From: Flavobacterium sp.
GTDB taxonomy: Bacteria; Bacteroidota; Bacteroidia; Flavobacteriales; Flavobacteriaceae
DNA length: 64,000 nt
Direction of reading: 5' to 3'
NCBI RefSeq assembly: GCF_017744675.1
Contig: NZ_JAGIAV010000004.1
Coordinates: forward strand, 1,367,033-1,431,032
The position numbers and the translations under genes are program-made. Of the stretch, positions 1 to 8,070 are shown one piece after another. The first letter of the stretch is position 1, and each line of letters begins with the position of its first letter. The notes beneath the pieces are model-generated. The model was not told the origin of the DNA and made no database searches. It saw nothing but the letters and a program-made list of their open reading frames with translations.

Positions 1-10
1 AGAAAAGATA

Positions 11-65
11 GCCACGAATTCACGAATTTTATTTTTTACAATCTTTATATGAAAATAAAATTCGT
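11..65. repeat. GCCACGAATT-family repeat, left copy
   Basis: Positions 11-44 start with GCCACGAATTCACGAATT and continue into a T-rich stretch. They match positions 852-884 in the same orientation with one indel and one substitution. Within this copy, 22-35 and 52-65 form a perfect 14-bp inverted repeat. The same word family recurs near 36.7 kb and 61.3 kb, and in looser form near 13.5 kb. The rest of 66-216 holds nothing I can assign apart from a 24-codon frame that I reject. Confidence 0.7.
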
Positions 66-216
66 ACCCCAAGCGATAACGAATAGATGGAGTAATTGAT
101 GGGAAAAAACTAAAAACATGTCGGGTCTGGTTTACTTAAAAGGACACGATAGAATTTCTGCTGACATACCGTTGTCACCTCAAGCTATTTAATTTGCATT
201 ATAAAAACAAAAAAAG

Positions 217-840
217 ATGAGCAAATTAGATCTAACCAAAACCGACAAAGTATACTATAATGCCAAAACAAATCCTGAAATCGTTTATATAGAAAAAACA
301 AATTATATCTCAATCACAGGCAAAGGAGATCCGTCGGGTGAAGCATTTTCAGAAAAAATTCAAGCATTATACACTACAGCTTATGTCATTAAATTTATGC
401 ATAAAGCATTGGATAATGATTTTGTTGTTCCAAAGCTAGAAGCTTTGTGGAGTTTTGATAATGAAAAATACGCAAATGTTTCAATGGAAGAAGCTCCGTT
501 GAAAATTCCGCGTTCTGAATGGAATTACAGAATTATGATTAGAATTCCCGATTTTGTAACGCAAAAACAAGTTGAGGAAGCTATAAATGTTGCGGTAAAC
601 AAAAAGCAAAATGAATTGGCAAAAACCATCAAATTGTTTGAAATGGCAGAAGGCAAAGCAATCCAGATTCTTCATATTGGCCCTTTTGAAGATGAACCGC
701 AAACGCTAAAAAAAATTCTGGAATTTAGCACCGAAAACAATTTACAGCAAAATGGACTTCATCATGAAATTTATCTCTCAGATTTTCGAAAAACAGCTCC
801 TGAAAAACTGAAAACAATACTCAGAGAACCTGTAAAATAG
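217..840 (+). CDS. GyrI-like small-molecule-binding domain protein
   Basis: This 207-residue protein has no signal peptide and is probably cytoplasmic. Its composition and layout fit the GyrI-like/SOUL-type effector-binding fold: an N-terminal segment ending in ISITGKGDPSG, a central aromatic strand around LWSFDNEKYA, and a late QILHIGPFEDEPQTL segment of the kind that lines the ligand pocket. No DNA-binding domain is attached, so it resembles the stand-alone members, which can bind or hydrolyse small molecules or inhibit gyrase. The substrate cannot be told from sequence. It is monocistronic and sits between two direct copies of an intergenic repeat (11-44 and 852-884), with valS convergent downstream. 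The family call is by recognition of the sequence pattern. Confidence 0.75.
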   Translation: MSKLDLTKTDKVYYNAKTNPEIVYIEKTNYISITGKGDPSGEAFSEKIQALYTTAYVIKFMHKALDNDFVVPKLEALWSFDNEKYANVSMEEAPLKIPRSEWNYRIMIRIPDFVTQKQVEEAINVAVNKKQNELAKTIKLFEMAEGKAIQILHIGPFEDEPQTLKKILEFSTENNLQQNGLHHEIYLSDFRKTAPEKLKTILREPVK

Positions 841-851
841 CATGTTTAATA

Positions 852-955
852 GCCACGAATTCACGAATTTATTTTTTACTATCTATGCGTGTAGCAATTC
901 ACGAATTATTTATTTTGCTCAAAGATTATAAAAAATAAATTTGTGAATTCGTGGC
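852..955. repeat. Long intergenic palindrome of the GCCACGAATT family
   Basis: The left arm (852-878) and right arm (929-955) are complementary over about 27 bases with a single mismatch that could be a G-U pair. The loop holds a further partial copy around 896-907. The left arm is also the direct repeat of 11-44. It lies between the convergent ends of the GyrI-like gene and valS. Confidence 0.85.
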
Positions 956-968
956 GAAAAAAAACAAA

Positions 969-1000
969 AAACCCGACAGCTTTCAAAAACTGTCGGGTTT
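969..1000 (-). terminator. Rho-independent terminator of valS
   Basis: A perfect stem is formed by AAACCCGACAG and CTGTCGGGTTT around a 10-base loop. Read on the minus strand it is followed by a T-rich run, and it lies 25 bases beyond the valS stop. Confidence 0.85.
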
Positions 1001-1024
1001 AATTTTATAAGCCAAGTTGATTTC

Positions 1025-3658
1025 TTATTTCAAACCAGCCAAGCTCTGCTCGATCGTAGCGATTTTTGCTAACGCATCGGCTTGTTTTTGTTTTTCTAGA
1101 TTAAGGACTTTCTCTGGAGCTCCGTTTACGAATTTCTCGTTTGAAAGTTTTGCTTCAACAGATTTTAAGAATCCTTTTGTATAATTCAATTCTTCTGTCA
1201 GTTTTGCAATTTCAGCTTCAACGTCGATATTTCCTGTAATCGGAATGAAATATTCATTCGATTTTACACGGAAAGACAAAGCACCATCTACTTTTTCAGA
1301 AACATATTCGAAAGCAGAAACGTTTCCTAATTTCGTAATAATAGAATCGAAATAAGTTGAAACATTTTCGCTATTGATTCCTTTTAATTCTATTGCATCT
1401 TTAAACGGAATATTTTTGTCTTTACGAATCGTTCTGATCCCAGAAATTACCTCAATTGAGTTTTCAAAATCAGAAATTAATTTTGCGTCAAATGGTTTTA
1501 CTTCTGGCCAAGTCGAAACAATCAAAGCTTCTTCTGGCGTTCTTTCAGCAATTAATTGCCAAATTTCCTCTGTCAAGAAAGGCATGAACGGATGCAATAA
1601 CTTCAAGTTGTTTTCTAACATTTCGATCGCTTTCGCGAAAGTTACGCTATCAATTGGCTGTTGGTACGCTGGTTTGATCATTTCTAAGAACCAAGAACAG
1701 AAATCATCCCACACCAATTTATAAATGGCCATAAGAGAATCTGAAATTCTGTATTTCTCGAAATTATCCTCGATATCAACTAAAGTCTGCTGCAATTTAG
1801 CTTCGTACCACTCAATTGCCACTTTTGATGATTCTGGCTGCGCAATAGTTTCAGAAACTTCCCATCCTTTAATCAATTTGAAGGCATTCCAGATTTTGTT
1901 TGAAAACGCTTTTCCTTGACTGCATAATTCTTCATCAAACATGATGTCGTTTCCTGCAGAAGCACTTAAAAGCAATCCAACACGAACTCCGTCTGCACTA
2001 AATTTATCGATTAAATCTAAAGGATCAGGAGAATTTCCTAATGATTTAGACATTTTACGGCGTTGTTTATCACGAACCAAACCAGTCAAATATACATTAG
2101 TAAATGGTTTTTCGCCTGCATATTCATAACCTGCAATGATCATTCTCGCAACCCAGAAAAATAAAATATCTGGCCCCGTTACTAAATCATTTGTTGGATA
2201 ATAGTATTTAAAATCTGGACTTTCAGGATCCATAATTCCGCCGAAAACAGACATTGGCCATAACCAAGAAGAAAACCAAGTATCTAATGCATCAACATCT
2301 TGTTTTAAGTCAGATGTTGTAAGTGAGTTGTTAGATGTTTTTTCTTTGGCTAACGCTAATGCATCGTCGATGTTTTCTGCAACTACGAAATCTTCTTTTC
2401 CGTCTCCATAATAATACGCTGGAATTTGCTGTCCCCACCATAACTGACGAGAAATGTTCCAATCGCGAATATTGTTTAACCAGTGCGCATAAGTGTTTTC
2501 GAAACGTTTTGGGTGTAATTTAATATCTCCTGTTTCTAAAACCGACTTAATCGCTGGTTTTACTAATTCTTCCATTTTCAAGAACCATTGGTCAGATAAT
2601 CTTGGTTCGATTACCGCTTTTGTTCTCTCAGAAGTCCCTACTTTATTTAGGTGAACTTCTGTTTTTGCTAAAGCTCCAATTTCTTGAAGTTCTTTTTCAA
2701 TTTCTTTACGAACTACAAAACGGTCTTTTCCTTGATAATGTAATCCGAAGCTGTTTAAAGTTGCATCTTCATTAAAAATATCAACGATTTCTAGGTTGTG
2801 TTTTTCACCCAACGTTTTATCGTTCATATCGTGTGCAGGTGTTACTTTCAAACATCCTGTTCCGAATTCTACATCTACATATTCGTCTTCGATAATTGGA
2901 ATTACTCTTCCGCAGATTGGAACGATCGCTTTTTTACCTTTTAAATGTGTAAAACGCTCATCGTTTGGATTGATACAGATTGCAGTATCTCCAAAAATAG
3001 TTTCAGGACGAGTTGTAGCGATAGTTAAGAAATCTTCTGAACCTTCTATTTTATATTTCAAGAAAAATAGTTTTCCTTGCTGTTCTTCATAAATTACTTC
3101 TTCGTCAGATAAAGTCGTTTTAGCTTCTGGATCCCAGTTTACCATTCGGTATCCTCTGTAAATTAATCCTTTGTTGTACAAATCAACAAAAGAACGGATT
3201 ACAGATGCCGACATATCTGGATCCATAGTAAATTTTGTGCGTTCCCAATCGCAAGAAGCTCCTAATTTCTTAAGTTGCTCTAAGATTGTTCCACCGTATT
3301 TATCTGTCCATTCCCAAGCATGTTTTAGGAATTCTTCACGGGTCAAATCATTTTTATTGATTCCTTCTGCTTTTAATTTGGCTACTACTTTTGCCTCAGT
3401 TGCAATAGAAGCATGGTCTGTTCCAGGAACCCAACAAGCATTGAATCCTTTAAGACGTGCACGACGAATTAAAACATCTTGAATCGTATTGTTCAACATA
3501 TGTCCCATGTGAAGGACTCCAGTGACGTTTGGCGGTGGGATTACAATGGTGTACGGTGTTCTATGATCAGGTTCTGAATGAAAATAATTGTTTTTCATCC
3601 AGTAATCATACCATTTACTCTCAATCGTCTTAGCGTCAAATTGTGCTGGAATTGTCAT
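1025..3658 (-). CDS. valS: Valine--tRNA ligase
   Basis: Cytoplasmic class Ia aminoacyl-tRNA synthetase that charges tRNA-Val, 877 residues, the usual length for the family. The HIGH-type signature appears as HMGH at residues 50-53 after PPPNVTGVL, and the KMSKS loop is at about residues 534-538 in RRKMSKSLGN. Between them lies the CP1 editing domain, with ATTRPETIFGDTA and GTGCLKVTPAHDMND that contact mischarged valine or threonine. The C-terminal 70 residues are charged and helical, as in the ValS coiled-coil arm. The start is the ATG at 3658. A large palindrome of GTTTAATC words ends about 10 bases upstream, so the transcript leader would be strongly structured. A hairpin terminator follows the gene. 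Confidence 0.98.
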   Translation of the reverse strand: MTIPAQFDAKTIESKWYDYWMKNNYFHSEPDHRTPYTIVIPPPNVTGVLHMGHMLNNTIQDVLIRRARLKGFNACWVPGTDHASIATEAKVVAKLKAEGINKNDLTREEFLKHAWEWTDKYGGTILEQLKKLGASCDWERTKFTMDPDMSASVIRSFVDLYNKGLIYRGYRMVNWDPEAKTTLSDEEVIYEEQQGKLFFLKYKIEGSEDFLTIATTRPETIFGDTAICINPNDERFTHLKGKKAIVPICGRVIPIIEDEYVDVEFGTGCLKVTPAHDMNDKTLGEKHNLEIVDIFNEDATLNSFGLHYQGKDRFVVRKEIEKELQEIGALAKTEVHLNKVGTSERTKAVIEPRLSDQWFLKMEELVKPAIKSVLETGDIKLHPKRFENTYAHWLNNIRDWNISRQLWWGQQIPAYYYGDGKEDFVVAENIDDALALAKEKTSNNSLTTSDLKQDVDALDTWFSSWLWPMSVFGGIMDPESPDFKYYYPTNDLVTGPDILFFWVARMIIAGYEYAGEKPFTNVYLTGLVRDKQRRKMSKSLGNSPDPLDLIDKFSADGVRVGLLLSASAGNDIMFDEELCSQGKAFSNKIWNAFKLIKGWEVSETIAQPESSKVAIEWYEAKLQQTLVDIEDNFEKYRISDSLMAIYKLVWDDFCSWFLEMIKPAYQQPIDSVTFAKAIEMLENNLKLLHPFMPFLTEEIWQLIAERTPEEALIVSTWPEVKPFDAKLISDFENSIEVISGIRTIRKDKNIPFKDAIELKGINSENVSTYFDSIITKLGNVSAFEYVSEKVDGALSFRVKSNEYFIPITGNIDVEAEIAKLTEELNYTKGFLKSVEAKLSNEKFVNGAPEKVLNLEKQKQADALAKIATIEQSLAGLK

Positions 3659-3669
3659 TTACTTAGGTT

Positions 3670-3810
3670 GTTTAATCGTTTATTTGTTTAACTGTTTAAT
3701 CGTTTTCGATTAATTGGAATGCTAACTGCTCATTTAATTGTTTCTGTCTTAATGCTATCATTTACAAATCATCCATACGATTAAACAAATAAACGATTAA
3801 ACAGTTAAAC
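3670..3810. repeat. Palindrome of tandem GTTTAAYY 8-mers before valS
   Basis: The left arm (3670-3702) is four 8-base words, GTTTAATC, GTTTATTT, GTTTAACT and GTTTAATC. The right arm (3778-3810) carries the same words on the opposite strand in a different order. The arms therefore pair by words rather than as a simple copy. The element fills most of the space between the valS start and the DUF1573 promoter, and the same words recur around 21.3-21.8 kb. Confidence 0.8.
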
Positions 3811-3891
3811 AAAAAAATGGTTCAATTTTTGTATTTATAACTGACAGCAAAAGTAAATAATTAAGTACACTATAAAAAGAGAAATAATAAT

Positions 3892-3921
3892 TTGTGTGTT
3901 AATTAAAAGAATGTATATTTA
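3892..3921 (+). promoter_or_regulatory. Candidate Bacteroidetes promoter of the DUF1573 gene
   Basis: TTG at 3892-3894, a 19-base spacer and TATATTTA at 3914-3921 match the Bacteroidetes TTG / TAnnTTTG pattern except for the last base. It is 24 bases before the start codon. Confidence 0.5.
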
Positions 3922-3945
3922 CTTACAATTAAAAAACAATTTCAT

Positions 3946-4326
3946 ATGAAAAATGCAGCCTCTTTTATTGCAGTCTTATTGTTTAGTGCAATAAGTTTTG
4001 CGCAAAATGGCCCTAAAATTGAATTTGCAGCCCCAGACAATACAATTGATTATGGAAAAATTTCTAAGAGTGACAGCGGACTTCGTTCCTTTGAATTTAC
4101 AAACACTGGTGATGCGCCTTTATTAATTACAGGTGCAGAATCTACACTAAGTTCGATCGTTGTAACCAAACCTGCGGCAGCAATTTTGCCAGGCAAAAAA
4201 GGAAAAATAGATGTAAAATATAATATGGTCACAGGACCTATTCGTAAAACAATTACTGTTGAAACAAACGCAGTAAACTATCCTGACGGAAGAGTAGCTC
4301 TTAAAATTAAGGGTGAAGTTCAATAA
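3946..4326 (+). CDS. DUF1573 family secreted protein
   Basis: A 126-residue exported protein. Residues 1-19 form a signal peptide ending in ISFAQ. The rest is one immunoglobulin-like DUF1573 domain (about 22-125): the KIEFAAPDNTIDYGKI opening, the FEFTNTGDAPLLI strand pair and the late VETNAVNYPDGRVALKIKGEV strand are typical. Proteins of this family are periplasmic or surface-exposed in Bacteroidetes and their role is not established. It is a single gene with its own candidate promoter and a shared terminator hairpin downstream. Family assignment is firm; function is unknown. Confidence 0.88.
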   Translation: MKNAASFIAVLLFSAISFAQNGPKIEFAAPDNTIDYGKISKSDSGLRSFEFTNTGDAPLLITGAESTLSSIVVTKPAAAILPGKKGKIDVKYNMVTGPIRKTITVETNAVNYPDGRVALKIKGEVQ

Positions 4327-4348
4327 GAATTTAAATTCCTAAAATACA

Positions 4349-4378
4349 AAAGCCGTTTCTAAGTTTAGAAACGGCTTT
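4349..4378. terminator. Bidirectional terminator between DUF1573 gene and lipoprotein gene
   Basis: A 12-base perfect stem, AAAGCCGTTTCT with AGAAACGGCTTT, and a 6-base loop lie between two converging genes. A T-rich tail follows on the plus strand. Confidence 0.85.
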
Positions 4379-4421
4379 ATTTTTATAGAAAAAAGCATCT
4401 TGCTTCTCAAATCTTTCTTCT

Positions 4422-4919
4422 TTACTTCTTCTCAGCACATTCTGCTGTATCGAATTTATATTTTACGCTATCAAAATCAATTGGTTTGTCTTTTACCAAA
4501 TAAGTAACGCCCATTGTAGTCTGCATAGTTCCGTTTCCTAAAATAAGCTGATTATTACGTTTTAACAATGCCATTGGGTTTTTAAATGTTTTGTTTCCAT
4601 TCACATTGTCTTTAAAGGTATAATCTACAAACAAAGTATCACCATGAAACTCACCTGCCACTTCTCCAGTTCTAACCGTTGAAGGCGCGACTCTCATAAT
4701 CATATCACCAGCTAACTTTCCGTTTTTTAAAGTATTCAATTTTAAATCTATTGTGTCTTTTTCATAAATTGCTTTGTAGCATGCGGTGCTTACGACTACT
4801 TCACCTTCTGCTTTTGCAGCTTCAGCGGCTTTTTGTTTTTCTTCATTTTTACAGCTTTGCAATCCGACGAAGGATAAAAGCAAACAAGACAAGGTTAGAT
4901 TTCTCATAATATTTTTCAT
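4422..4919 (-). CDS. Predicted lipoprotein, unknown function
   Basis: A 165-residue protein with a type II signal peptide: hydrophobic residues 7-19, then lipobox LQSC with Cys23 as the predicted lipid-modified residue. Behind it is a charged KNEEKQKAAEAAKAEGE linker (24-40), a likely flexible spacer, and then a small beta-rich domain (45-160). That domain contains a Cys near residue 47 and another near the C-terminus, which may form a disulfide. I do not recognise a named family. It is 53 bases downstream of the OmpA/PD40 gene on the same strand, with a terminator beyond it, so it may be the last gene of that envelope operon. Confidence 0.75.
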   Translation of the reverse strand: MKNIMRNLTLSCLLLSFVGLQSCKNEEKQKAAEAAKAEGEVVVSTACYKAIYEKDTIDLKLNTLKNGKLAGDMIMRVAPSTVRTGEVAGEFHGDTLFVDYTFKDNVNGNKTFKNPMALLKRNNQLILGNGTMQTTMGVTYLVKDKPIDFDSVKYKFDTAECAEKK

Positions 4920-4972
4920 TTTATTGATATCAATATAAAATTAAGAAAAAAGGTTTTCTACTAATCATAATT

Positions 4973-7111
4973 TTATAAATTTTTAATCACAAATTCAGAC
5001 CTTCTGTTCAATTCGTGCTCTTCTTCCGAACAAGATTCATCTGTTTTGCATTTTATAATTGGCACAGATTCTCCATAGCCTTTCGCAGAAACCCTTCTGG
5101 CTTCTATTCCAGATTGAATGATAAACTCTCTAGTCGAATTGGCTCTTTTCTGAGATAAATCGGCATTGTATTTTTCGTTTCCTCTCGAATCGGTATGCGA
5201 TCCAATTTCGATTACCATGTCAGGATACTTTTTCATCAATTCGACCACTCTTCCTAAAATCACTTTGGATTCTTTACGAATGTACCACAAATCGTAATCA
5301 AAGTAAATCGGATCTGTTTTGATGATCAAATGGTCTTTGTCTTTTACAACATCTTTTTCCTTAGCTAAAATTTCTTTAACTTTTTCTTGCTTTTTAACTT
5401 CAGCTGCAACAATTGCCGCTTCTTTGGCTTTGTTCTCTTTTTCTTTTAACTCAAGTGCAACCAAAGCTTCTTTTTTCTTGTTTTCTTCTTCAATTATAAT
5501 TTCCTGCTTTCTCTTATTTTCAGCAATTTGTTTTTCTTCTTTTTTGATGGCTTCTAAAGATCTTAATGCCAAAGAAGCGTCATTCACTTTGTCTCTTGTT
5601 TTATCTAAAGTCAGCGTTTTTGAAGCATTGGTATAATTTTCTTTGAAAGCAGCAATCTTATACGAAGCCTCGCAAGCAACCGTAAAACTGAATTTTCCGT
5701 CAGCAGAAGTTGTAATCGTATTTAAAGTCTTGTTTTCAGAATCGTGCAATAATACTGTTGCATTTTCTAGCGCCAATTGCGTATCAACATCTGTAATCGT
5801 TCCTGCAATAAACTGTTTGCAGTCTTCCACAATTAAATCTTTTATTTCTTTAAATTGATAAATATCATCGCTTCCCTTTCCTCCCTCTCTATTTGAAGCA
5901 AAAAATCCTTCTTTGGTGTTAGAATCAATATTAAAAGCAAAATCATCCAAATTAGAATTTAGGGGAAGTCCAACATTTACTGGTTTTGAATACTCGTTTC
6001 CACTAATTTCAGAAACAAAAACATCTAAAGAGCCATAACCCAAATGCCCGTCTGAAGAAAAATATAGTTTGTTGTCTGCCGAAACAAAAGGAAACTGCTC
6101 TCTTTTGTTGGTATTAATTTCTGGACCCAAATTTTTCGGAGTATCAAAAGCTCCTTTATTGATGTTTACCGAATAAATATCAAAAGAGCCGAAAGATCCC
6201 GGCATATCCGAAGCAAAATACAGTACTTTTTCATTGGCACTCAAAGCAGGGTGCTCCACAGAATAATTCGGACTATTGAATGGAAGCGCTGTAATATTCG
6301 TCCATTTTCCTTCTACTAATTCTGCTTTAAAAATCTGAAGATTGGAGATTTTCTTATCGTCTTTTTTCTTTTTTCCGTTTTTCGAATTGTTTCTCGTAAA
6401 ATACATGGTTTTGCCATCTTTTGTAAAAACAGCATTCGATTCGTGCATTCCGGTTTTTAATTCTTTAGCAAAATAATGAACGATAGAATCAGCCGAATTA
6501 ATATTCTTGAGCGGAATCGAAACGAGATTCAAATAGGTTTCATTGTCCCATTTGTATTTCTTATCAAACAAACCAGGCTTCAGCTTTACTCCTGCAAAAA
6601 CTAGATTCTCTTTGTATTTTACTGCTCCAAACTCAGAATTTGGCGTATTTATCGCAAGGTTTTTAATTTCGAAACGTTTGCCAATGGCGGTGACATTTTC
6701 TAAGGTTTTCAGCTCTTTTTCAAAATTGGCACTATCTTCTGCATTCGCTGATTTAGAATAATATTCTTTTAAATTGGCATTTGCGTCTTCGTAGCTGTTT
6801 GTTGCTTTTAAAGTCTGCGCATATCTAAAATAATATTCCCGATCCAAATTATTGCTGTAATTTGAAATCAGAAGACGATAATAGCGTTGCGCTTTGACTA
6901 AATCATTGGTATAGAAATAAGAATCGGCTAGGTTTTTAATGACTTCTTGTGAAGGTTTTTCATCTGCTAATTTTTGGTACAAAACAATGGCTTCGCTATA
7001 ATACGTTTTATAAAAAAAACGTTTTGCTCTAGCCAGTTCCTGATCTTGCGCGTTTATAAACTGCATTAAAAACACGAATATAATAACGAGTAATTTTTTC
7101 CTATTTTTCAT
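4973..7111 (-). CDS. OmpA-family protein with TPR and PD40 repeats
   Basis: An envelope protein of 712 residues if started at the ATG at 7111. I prefer that start because it places a signal peptide (MKNRKKLLVIIFVFLMQF, ending INAQ) at the N-terminus; an upstream in-frame start would add nine residues overlapping the preceding gene. In order: TPR-like helices (about 25-130), PD40/WD40-like beta-propeller repeats (about 200-430, with LYFASDMPGSFGSFDIY and LYFSSDGHLGYGSLDVF), a CarboxypepD-regulatory-like beta domain (about 440-515), a charged coiled coil (about 530-600), and a C-terminal OmpA peptidoglycan-binding domain with IEIGSHTDSRG. It follows the PorP/SprF gene by one base, forming the common Bacteroidetes set of surface protein, PorP and OmpA-PD40. 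It probably anchors a T9SS-associated complex to peptidoglycan. Confidence 0.92.
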   Translation of the reverse strand: MKNRKKLLVIIFVFLMQFINAQDQELARAKRFFYKTYYSEAIVLYQKLADEKPSQEVIKNLADSYFYTNDLVKAQRYYRLLISNYSNNLDREYYFRYAQTLKATNSYEDANANLKEYYSKSANAEDSANFEKELKTLENVTAIGKRFEIKNLAINTPNSEFGAVKYKENLVFAGVKLKPGLFDKKYKWDNETYLNLVSIPLKNINSADSIVHYFAKELKTGMHESNAVFTKDGKTMYFTRNNSKNGKKKKDDKKISNLQIFKAELVEGKWTNITALPFNSPNYSVEHPALSANEKVLYFASDMPGSFGSFDIYSVNINKGAFDTPKNLGPEINTNKREQFPFVSADNKLYFSSDGHLGYGSLDVFVSEISGNEYSKPVNVGLPLNSNLDDFAFNIDSNTKEGFFASNREGGKGSDDIYQFKEIKDLIVEDCKQFIAGTITDVDTQLALENATVLLHDSENKTLNTITTSADGKFSFTVACEASYKIAAFKENYTNASKTLTLDKTRDKVNDASLALRSLEAIKKEEKQIAENKRKQEIIIEEENKKKEALVALELKEKENKAKEAAIVAAEVKKQEKVKEILAKEKDVVKDKDHLIIKTDPIYFDYDLWYIRKESKVILGRVVELMKKYPDMVIEIGSHTDSRGNEKYNADLSQKRANSTREFIIQSGIEARRVSAKGYGESVPIIKCKTDESCSEEEHELNRRSEFVIKNL

Positions 7112-7112
7112 T

Positions 7113-8039
7113 TTAGAAGAATCTTGGAGATTTATCAAATCCTTTTCCTAACAAGTCCAAATCAAACAGCAGCATAATTTCGTGTGTTCCCGAATTAAAC
7201 TGTCCGAAGTTTGTAAGCGTGTAATCGTAGGCATAGCCCACTCTCAGTGTCGGCGTGACATTGATATTAAAAAGCGCACTTACCGAATCGTCAATTCTGT
7301 AGGCAGCTCCAAATTCGAACTTTTCGTTGTAAAGGACATTGGCTGTAACGTCTAAAGTTATGGGTGCGCCTTTTACAAATTTTGACATAAATGCAGGTTT
7401 CAACTTCCATTTATCATTGACTTGAAAAACATAACCAGCCGTCAAAAAAGTATGTATCTCTTCGGAACCAAAAGCATTAACTCCCGACTTTTCTTCAATA
7501 TATTTGGATTTCAATAAATTCGGAGCAGACAATCCAACATAGAGATTGTCTCTAAAATAGTAAGCTCCAACCCCAATATTAGGTTTGGTTGCATTTATAT
7601 TTTCTGAAAAAGCATAATCTGTTTGAGGATCTGTAAATCTGAATCCGTTAAAATTGCTTTGCATAGATGAAAATCCAGCTTTTAGTCCCAGCGACAATTT
7701 ATTTTTTCCACCTAATTTTAAAACATAGGCAAAATCGGCATAAACGTTATTTTCTTTTTTGGCGCCGTCTCCGATATCATCTGAAATGAATGAAATACCC
7801 GCTTCTATTTTATCATTGATTGCCGTATGTCCAAAAAATGTAAATGTTTTGGGAGCACCGTAAGCGCCAACCCACTGCGTTCTATACAATCCGCCAAAAT
7901 TCATCATGGCTGGAACTCCTGTCGCATAAGCCGGATTCACCACGCTCATATTATACATATAATGCGTGTATTCTGGATCTTGCTGGGCAGAAACGGACAA
8001 ATAGAAAAGGAAATTTATAAGGAGTATGATTTTTTTCAT
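7113..8039 (-). CDS. PorP/SprF family T9SS outer membrane protein
   Basis: A 308-residue predicted outer membrane beta-barrel. A signal peptide (MKKIILLINFLFYLSVSAQ) is followed directly by QDPEYTHYMYNMSVVNPAYAT, the hallmark start of the PorP/SprF family. Alternating strands with many aromatic residues continue to the C-terminus. Homologues are needed for secretion or attachment of partner proteins that carry a type B T9SS C-terminal domain, as SprF is for SprB in Flavobacterium johnsoniae. The partner here is the gene directly upstream, 31 bases away, which has that domain. The next gene downstream begins one base after its stop, so the three are probably co-transcribed. Confidence 0.93.
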   Translation of the reverse strand: MKKIILLINFLFYLSVSAQQDPEYTHYMYNMSVVNPAYATGVPAMMNFGGLYRTQWVGAYGAPKTFTFFGHTAINDKIEAGISFISDDIGDGAKKENNVYADFAYVLKLGGKNKLSLGLKAGFSSMQSNFNGFRFTDPQTDYAFSENINATKPNIGVGAYYFRDNLYVGLSAPNLLKSKYIEEKSGVNAFGSEEIHTFLTAGYVFQVNDKWKLKPAFMSKFVKGAPITLDVTANVLYNEKFEFGAAYRIDDSVSALFNINVTPTLRVGYAYDYTLTNFGQFNSGTHEIMLLFDLDLLGKGFDKSPRFF

Positions 8040-8070
8040 TTGAAAATTATATTAAATGTAAAAAGAGAAT

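Noticed and set aside
118..192. 24-codon frame starting MSGLVYLKGHD upstream of the GyrI-like gene
   Set aside because: It is too short, has no recognisable family and no ribosome-site or promoter support. It may be the tail of decayed sequence, but nothing proves it.
3659..3812. T-box riboswitch before valS
   Set aside because: No specifier loop or T-box consensus is visible, T-boxes are not known from Bacteroidetes, and the tract is fully explained by GTTTAAYY words.
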